The position numbers and the translations under genes were made by a program. From Acidiferrobacteraceae bacterium (lineage in GTDB: Bacteria; Pseudomonadota; Gammaproteobacteria; Arenicellales; UBA868): 35,392 bases of DNA. How positions within the stretch are numbered: the stretch's first letter is position 1; each line of letters starts with the position of its first letter. The notes under the pieces are model-generated. The model had not been told where the DNA came from. It searched no databases and was given only the letters and a program-made list of their open reading frames with translations. The stretch covers positions 8,326 to 43,717 of the forward strand of contig PBSU01000017.1 in assembly GCA_002726415.1 (NCBI GenBank). The letters are read 5' to 3'. Of this stretch, positions 32,352 to 35,392 are shown piece after piece.

Positions 32352-33842
32352 TTGGCAACTCCCCGATCACGCTTTGCAGATTTGCGGGCATATCTTCAAA
32401 CGCTGGAGAGCCATCAGCAACTGCACCGAATCACAGAACCGGTAAGCCAGCACCTTGAGGTCACCGATCTTTGCCACCGCAGCCTAACCCAGGGTGGCCC
32501 CGCACTTTGGTTTGAAAGCCTGAAAAACAACCCGATGCAGATGGTCGGCAATCTTTTCGGCACAGCCGATCGCATCGCGATGGCGATCGGTAGACCCAAG
32601 GAAGATCTTCGTCAACTGGGCGTGGAACTGGCGCGGTTTCGACAGCCCCAGGTGCCCACCAACCTGGCACAGGCTGTTAGCGCTCTGCCGGGTGTAGCCC
32701 GACTGCGTGACATCAACCCCCGGTTGGTGACCGACCCGCCTTGTCAGGAAGTCGTGATGGAAGGCAGGGATGTAGACCTTGGCGCCCTACCCATACAAAC
32801 CTGCTGGCCTGACGACGCCGGCCCCTTGATCACTTTTGGCGTTGTGATTACCCGTGGCCCCCGTCAACAAAGGTTAAACCTGGGAATTTACCGCCAACAG
32901 GTCATCGGTCGTGACCGACTGATCATGCGCTGGCTGGCACATCGTGGCGGCGCTACGGATTTTCGAGACTGGTGTCAGGCGCACCCCGGAAGACCCTTTC
33001 CCGTGGCCGTTGCGATCGGCGCCGATCCGGCGACTATTCTGGGGGCCGTCACCCCTGTACCCGACACGCTCTCCGAATACAGCTTCGCGGGGCTATTAAG
33101 GGGAAAACCCACTGAAGTCGCCCACTGTCTCAGTCATGATCTGCAGGTGCCCGCCCGTGCGGAGATCGTACTGGAGGGCTTCGTACTGCCGGACGAAACC
33201 GCCGAAGAGGGGCCATTCGGGGATCACACGGGCTACTACAACTCGGTTGAGCGCTTTCCCGTGTTTCAGGTTACCCGCATCACCCACAGACACAAACCTT
33301 TGTACCACGCGACCTACATGGGTCGCCCAGCCGAAGATGAGCCCTCGGTGCTTGCCGGCGCTTTGAATGAGGTATTCATTCCCCTGCTGCAGGAGCAGTT
33401 CCCGGAAATCTCGGACTTTTACTTACCACCTGAAGCCTGTTCCTATCGAACTGCCGTTATCAGCATCCATAAACAATACCCCGGCCACGCCCGTCGCATC
33501 ATGATGGGGTTGTGGTCAACGCTTCGGCAGTTTACCTATACCAAGTTCGTCATCGTGACCGACCCCGATATCGATGTACGTGATTGGAAATCAGTCTGGT
33601 GGGCCTTAAGCACCCGGGTCGACCCTGTGCGCGATACCGTGCTGATCGATAACACACCGGTGGATTACCTGGATTTCGCCAGCCCCCAATCGGGCCTGGG
33701 CTCAAAGATGGGTATCGATGCAACCAGTAAGTGGACTGGGGAAACGTCCCGCGAATGGGGTCGTCCATTGACCATGTCAACCGCCGTGCGCCAACGGACT
33801 GAAGCGATCTGGGGCCGCCTCATGCAACAAAACCGAGCCTAA
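32352..33842 (+). CDS. ubiD: UbiD, 3-polyprenyl-4-hydroxybenzoate decarboxylase
   Basis: 496 residues from a TTG at 32352, six bases after the ubiV stop; the open frame extends 18 codons further upstream into ubiV but no ATG or ribosome site supports that, and the family starts near this point ([12 protein letters not shown]). Conserved blocks include [61 protein letters not shown] and [14 protein letters not shown], giving close similarity to E. coli UbiD along the whole length. It needs prenylated FMN made by UbiX, which is not in the window. It carries out the decarboxylation step of ubiquinone synthesis in both aerobic and anaerobic conditions. Confidence 0.93.
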   Translation: MATPRSRFADLRAYLQTLESHQQLHRITEPVSQHLEVTDLCHRSLTQGGPALWFESLKNNPMQMVGNLFGTADRIAMAIGRPKEDLRQLGVELARFRQPQVPTNLAQAVSALPGVARLRDINPRLVTDPPCQEVVMEGRDVDLGALPIQTCWPDDAGPLITFGVVITRGPRQQRLNLGIYRQQVIGRDRLIMRWLAHRGGATDFRDWCQAHPGRPFPVAVAIGADPATILGAVTPVPDTLSEYSFAGLLRGKPTEVAHCLSHDLQVPARAEIVLEGFVLPDETAEEGPFGDHTGYYNSVERFPVFQVTRITHRHKPLYHATYMGRPAEDEPSVLAGALNEVFIPLLQEQFPEISDFYLPPEACSYRTAVISIHKQYPGHARRIMMGLWSTLRQFTYTKFVIVTDPDIDVRDWKSVWWALSTRVDPVRDTVLIDNTPVDYLDFASPQSGLGSKMGIDATSKWTGETSREWGRPLTMSTAVRQRTEAIWGRLMQQNRA

Positions 33843-34336
33843 ACTGTCAACTGACGATCGGACCGACCTTCCAGGCCCTGCACAATCCGATCACAAAGCG
33901 ATAGCAGCCGAGTTAACGCCACCGGAAGCGTGAGCGGGTCTATCTGATCTAACAGGTTTTTGACCTGCAACCCCAGGTCCGTATCTCCCCTCATCATCAG
34001 TTCCCGGCGAAAAAACAAGGTATCTGGATCTTCGCGCTGGCCCAGCAGCGCCAAAAAACCGCCGAGTTCTGCTGCCACGCTTGCATCGGTCTTTTTGCCA
34101 TGTGCGCAAACGACATGGCCGTTGCGCAGAGTGACTGCGAGGCGTACCGGAGTCTGGCGTAATTCGACGCCAAAAACCCGACCGTCGAGAAAATCGAGAT
34201 CGCCCTGGGCACGCTGGGGTGCAAGCAACTGGTCGAGCGTTTTTGCCAAAACTAATGACAACGGCTGCTGCGGCAGGAATGAAAAAGGGGCAAACACCCT
34301 GTGGATTGGAGGTCGGAGCACCGGTAACTGCCTCAT
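33839..34336 (-). CDS. ubiT: UbiT, SCP2-domain lipid carrier for anaerobic ubiquinone synthesis
   Basis: Convergent with ubiD and overlapping it by four bases. The signature [20 protein letters not shown] is nearly identical to the E. coli UbiT segment, followed by VKNLLDQID. The most likely start is the ATG at 34336 ([10 protein letters not shown]), giving 165 residues, close to the E. coli protein (174). The open frame continues to a TTG at 34453 without a ribosome site. UbiT binds the hydrophobic precursors for UbiUV. Confidence 0.9.
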   Translation of the reverse strand: MRQLPVLRPPIHRVFAPFSFLPQQPLSLVLAKTLDQLLAPQRAQGDLDFLDGRVFGVELRQTPVRLAVTLRNGHVVCAHGKKTDASVAAELGGFLALLGQREDPDTLFFRRELMMRGDTDLGLQVKNLLDQIDPLTLPVALTRLLSLCDRIVQGLEGRSDRQLTV

Positions 34337-34511
34337 TCGACGGGACAATCTAATCTCACAGACTGGCGCACGCTCTGTGCTGATGCGGATCAAGTCCGAC
34401 TGTATTTGGGTTGTATCCTCTAACGAGAGAATGAGCACGCCTGACCAGTCCAAAACCGGCTGGGGTTTTGCCGATCACCCAACCCAGAAAGCTGTACAGG
34501 GTGAAAAGGAA

Positions 34512-35114
34512 CTACTGAGGGTCGGCGCCTACGCGCTCGTGCAAGGGACTGTTACGCGGAAAATGGGCCAGTAAAAACTCCATCTGATCGGCCAGAATCT
34601 TCCGCCCGGACAGATAGATATATTCGGCATGGGTCGGTACAAAGGGAATCGCCCATAACTCCATGTTTGCTTCTTCTGGTGTGCGGTTCCCTTTATGGTG
34701 ATTACACCGCTTACACGCTGTCACCACATTTTGCCAGGCATCGCTGCCGCCACGACTTACGGGGGCTACGTGATCGCGCGAAAGCTCAGAATTGCGAAAA
34801 CGCCCTCCACAATAAAGACACAGATTCGCATCCCGGCGAAAGAGCGTCGTGTTATTAAGGGGTGGGGAATAAGATGGCAGGCGTTTTAGGTGTGCACGCG
34901 ACTGCCCGACCGTGCAGATGATCGAATGAACCGCGAGTATGCTCTGCCTGCCAGAACGCGCGTTGATACCCCCATGAACCGTGTAGAGCACAGTTCCCAT
35001 GGGATACAGAACCTGTTCCAGGCAGTGCAGGCGGACAGCGTCCTCGAAACCAACCCATTCAATGGGCATTCCGGCCACATCCGTTCGCAGAACCCGCAGG
35101 CTGGCATCAATCAT
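34512..35114 (-). CDS. HNH endonuclease-family protein
   Basis: 200 residues, ATG at 35114 with GGAGG upstream. The HNH fold shows two zinc-type pairs (CLYCGGRF and CKRCNHHKGN) and the catalytic segment LSRDHVAPVSRGGSDAWQNVV. Such stand-alone HNH proteins are common in proteobacterial chromosomes and are mostly of unknown role. It lies downstream of ubiT in the same direction, 175 bases away, but no functional tie is evident. Confidence 0.85.
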   Translation of the reverse strand: MIDASLRVLRTDVAGMPIEWVGFEDAVRLHCLEQVLYPMGTVLYTVHGGINARSGRQSILAVHSIICTVGQSRAHLKRLPSYSPPLNNTTLFRRDANLCLYCGGRFRNSELSRDHVAPVSRGGSDAWQNVVTACKRCNHHKGNRTPEEANMELWAIPFVPTHAEYIYLSGRKILADQMEFLLAHFPRNSPLHERVGADPQ

Positions 35115-35301
35115 GACCCCTCCGAAGCGTGGTTGTCTTTAATGTGCTTCAAAAGGAGTTGTCGATCAATAGCCGAGTCCCGATTTTTTTACTTCGATGG
35201 GAAAACCGGATAAAAGGCGAAACGTTGAAAAAAACTGAACCAAGCGCCCGACGCAACCCCTCGCTCAGGCCTTTTGGCAAACCCGGGTTGTAAGGACACG
35301 C

Positions 35302-35392
35302 TCAGACAGGGCGCAGGCGGGCGACAGGGGCTTCATCGATCGGAAGATGCACCACCGCCGCCACCAGGCCCAGTACGATTCCCGTTTGCCAC
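35302..35392 (-). CDS. C-terminal tail of an unidentified protein at the right edge
   Basis: An open frame enters from beyond the right edge and ends with a TGA at 35304-35302. The 29 visible residues begin with a hydrophobic segment (GIVLGLVAAVVHLPI) and end in a short polar tail (DEAPVARLRPV). This fits the last helix of a membrane protein, such as a transporter of the MFS type, but the fragment is too short to identify. Confidence 0.35.
   Translation of the reverse strand, partial: WQTGIVLGLVAAVVHLPIDEAPVARLRPV

Noticed and set aside
1-35392. CRISPR array, tRNA, rRNA, insertion sequence or prophage
   Set aside because: No spaced direct repeats, clover-leaf sequences, transposase or phage genes were recognised on either strand; a covariance-model search would be needed to exclude small RNAs.

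Overview
The window looks like part of a proteobacterial chromosome, most likely gammaproteobacterial. The main evidence is a complete set for oxygen-independent ubiquinone synthesis (ubiU, ubiV, ubiD, ubiT) that is close to the Escherichia coli proteins over long stretches. The rest is a dense respiratory island: about nine c-type cytochromes or dihaem peroxidases, two cytochrome bd-like membrane subunits, a molybdopterin oxidoreductase with its Rieske partner, a blue-copper-like protein and haem-synthesis enzymes. No tRNA, rRNA, insertion sequence or CRISPR array was seen. Everything here comes from reading the sequence; no database search was run.

Layout. (A) 16280 down to the left edge, minus strand, is one tightly packed gene series: dihaem cytochrome c, universal stress protein with PCP_red-like repeats, radical SAM haem-type enzyme with a PCP_red-like tail, protoporphyrinogen oxidase, cupredoxin-like protein, CydA-like protein, dihaem c, membrane-anchored c, dihaem c fused to an ethylbenzene-dehydrogenase-type haem b domain, dihaem c, monohaem c, a 33-residue membrane peptide, anchored monohaem c, a 38-residue membrane peptide, and a second CydA-like paralogue that runs off the left edge. 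(B) 24823 to 16758, minus strand: two dihaem cytochrome c peroxidases, a Tat-exported Rieske protein, an AioA/IdrA-type molybdenum subunit and a HEAT-repeat protein. The first four form the gene set that marks iodate reductase (idrABP1P2). (C) 29862 to 25485, minus strand: a PAS-domain histidine kinase and an NtrC-type response regulator with GAFTGA, overlapping by 8 bases. (D) 30446 to 34336: ubiU-ubiV-ubiD on the plus strand with ubiT convergent. (E) Right edge: an HNH endonuclease and the tail of one more gene.

The strongest hidden signal is regulatory. Each of the three minus-strand blocks is preceded by a sigma-54 (-24/-12) promoter: TGGCACGAATATTGCT before block A, TGGCACGTTTATTGCT before block B and TGGCATGTTTCTTGCA before block C. 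Upstream of each lie 15-base dyad sites of the form TGAACG-N3-CGTTCA/TATTCA. Before blocks A and C there are two sites, and in both cases their centres are exactly 41 bp apart. This suggests that the kinase and NtrC-type regulator of block C control themselves, the iodate-reductase-like operon and the bd-like/cytochrome operon as one sigma-54 regulon. Two FNR/ANR-like boxes between block C and ubiU suggest added oxygen control.

A working model, by inference: under suitable redox conditions the regulator switches on a periplasmic oxyanion reductase (block B), the peroxidases that clear its by-products, and a large membrane and haem electron-transfer complex with its own haem-maturation genes (block A). 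Anaerobically made ubiquinone (block D) feeds electrons in. The substrate, and whether the bd-like complex reduces oxygen, oxidises quinol or links quinone to cytochrome c, cannot be settled from sequence alone.
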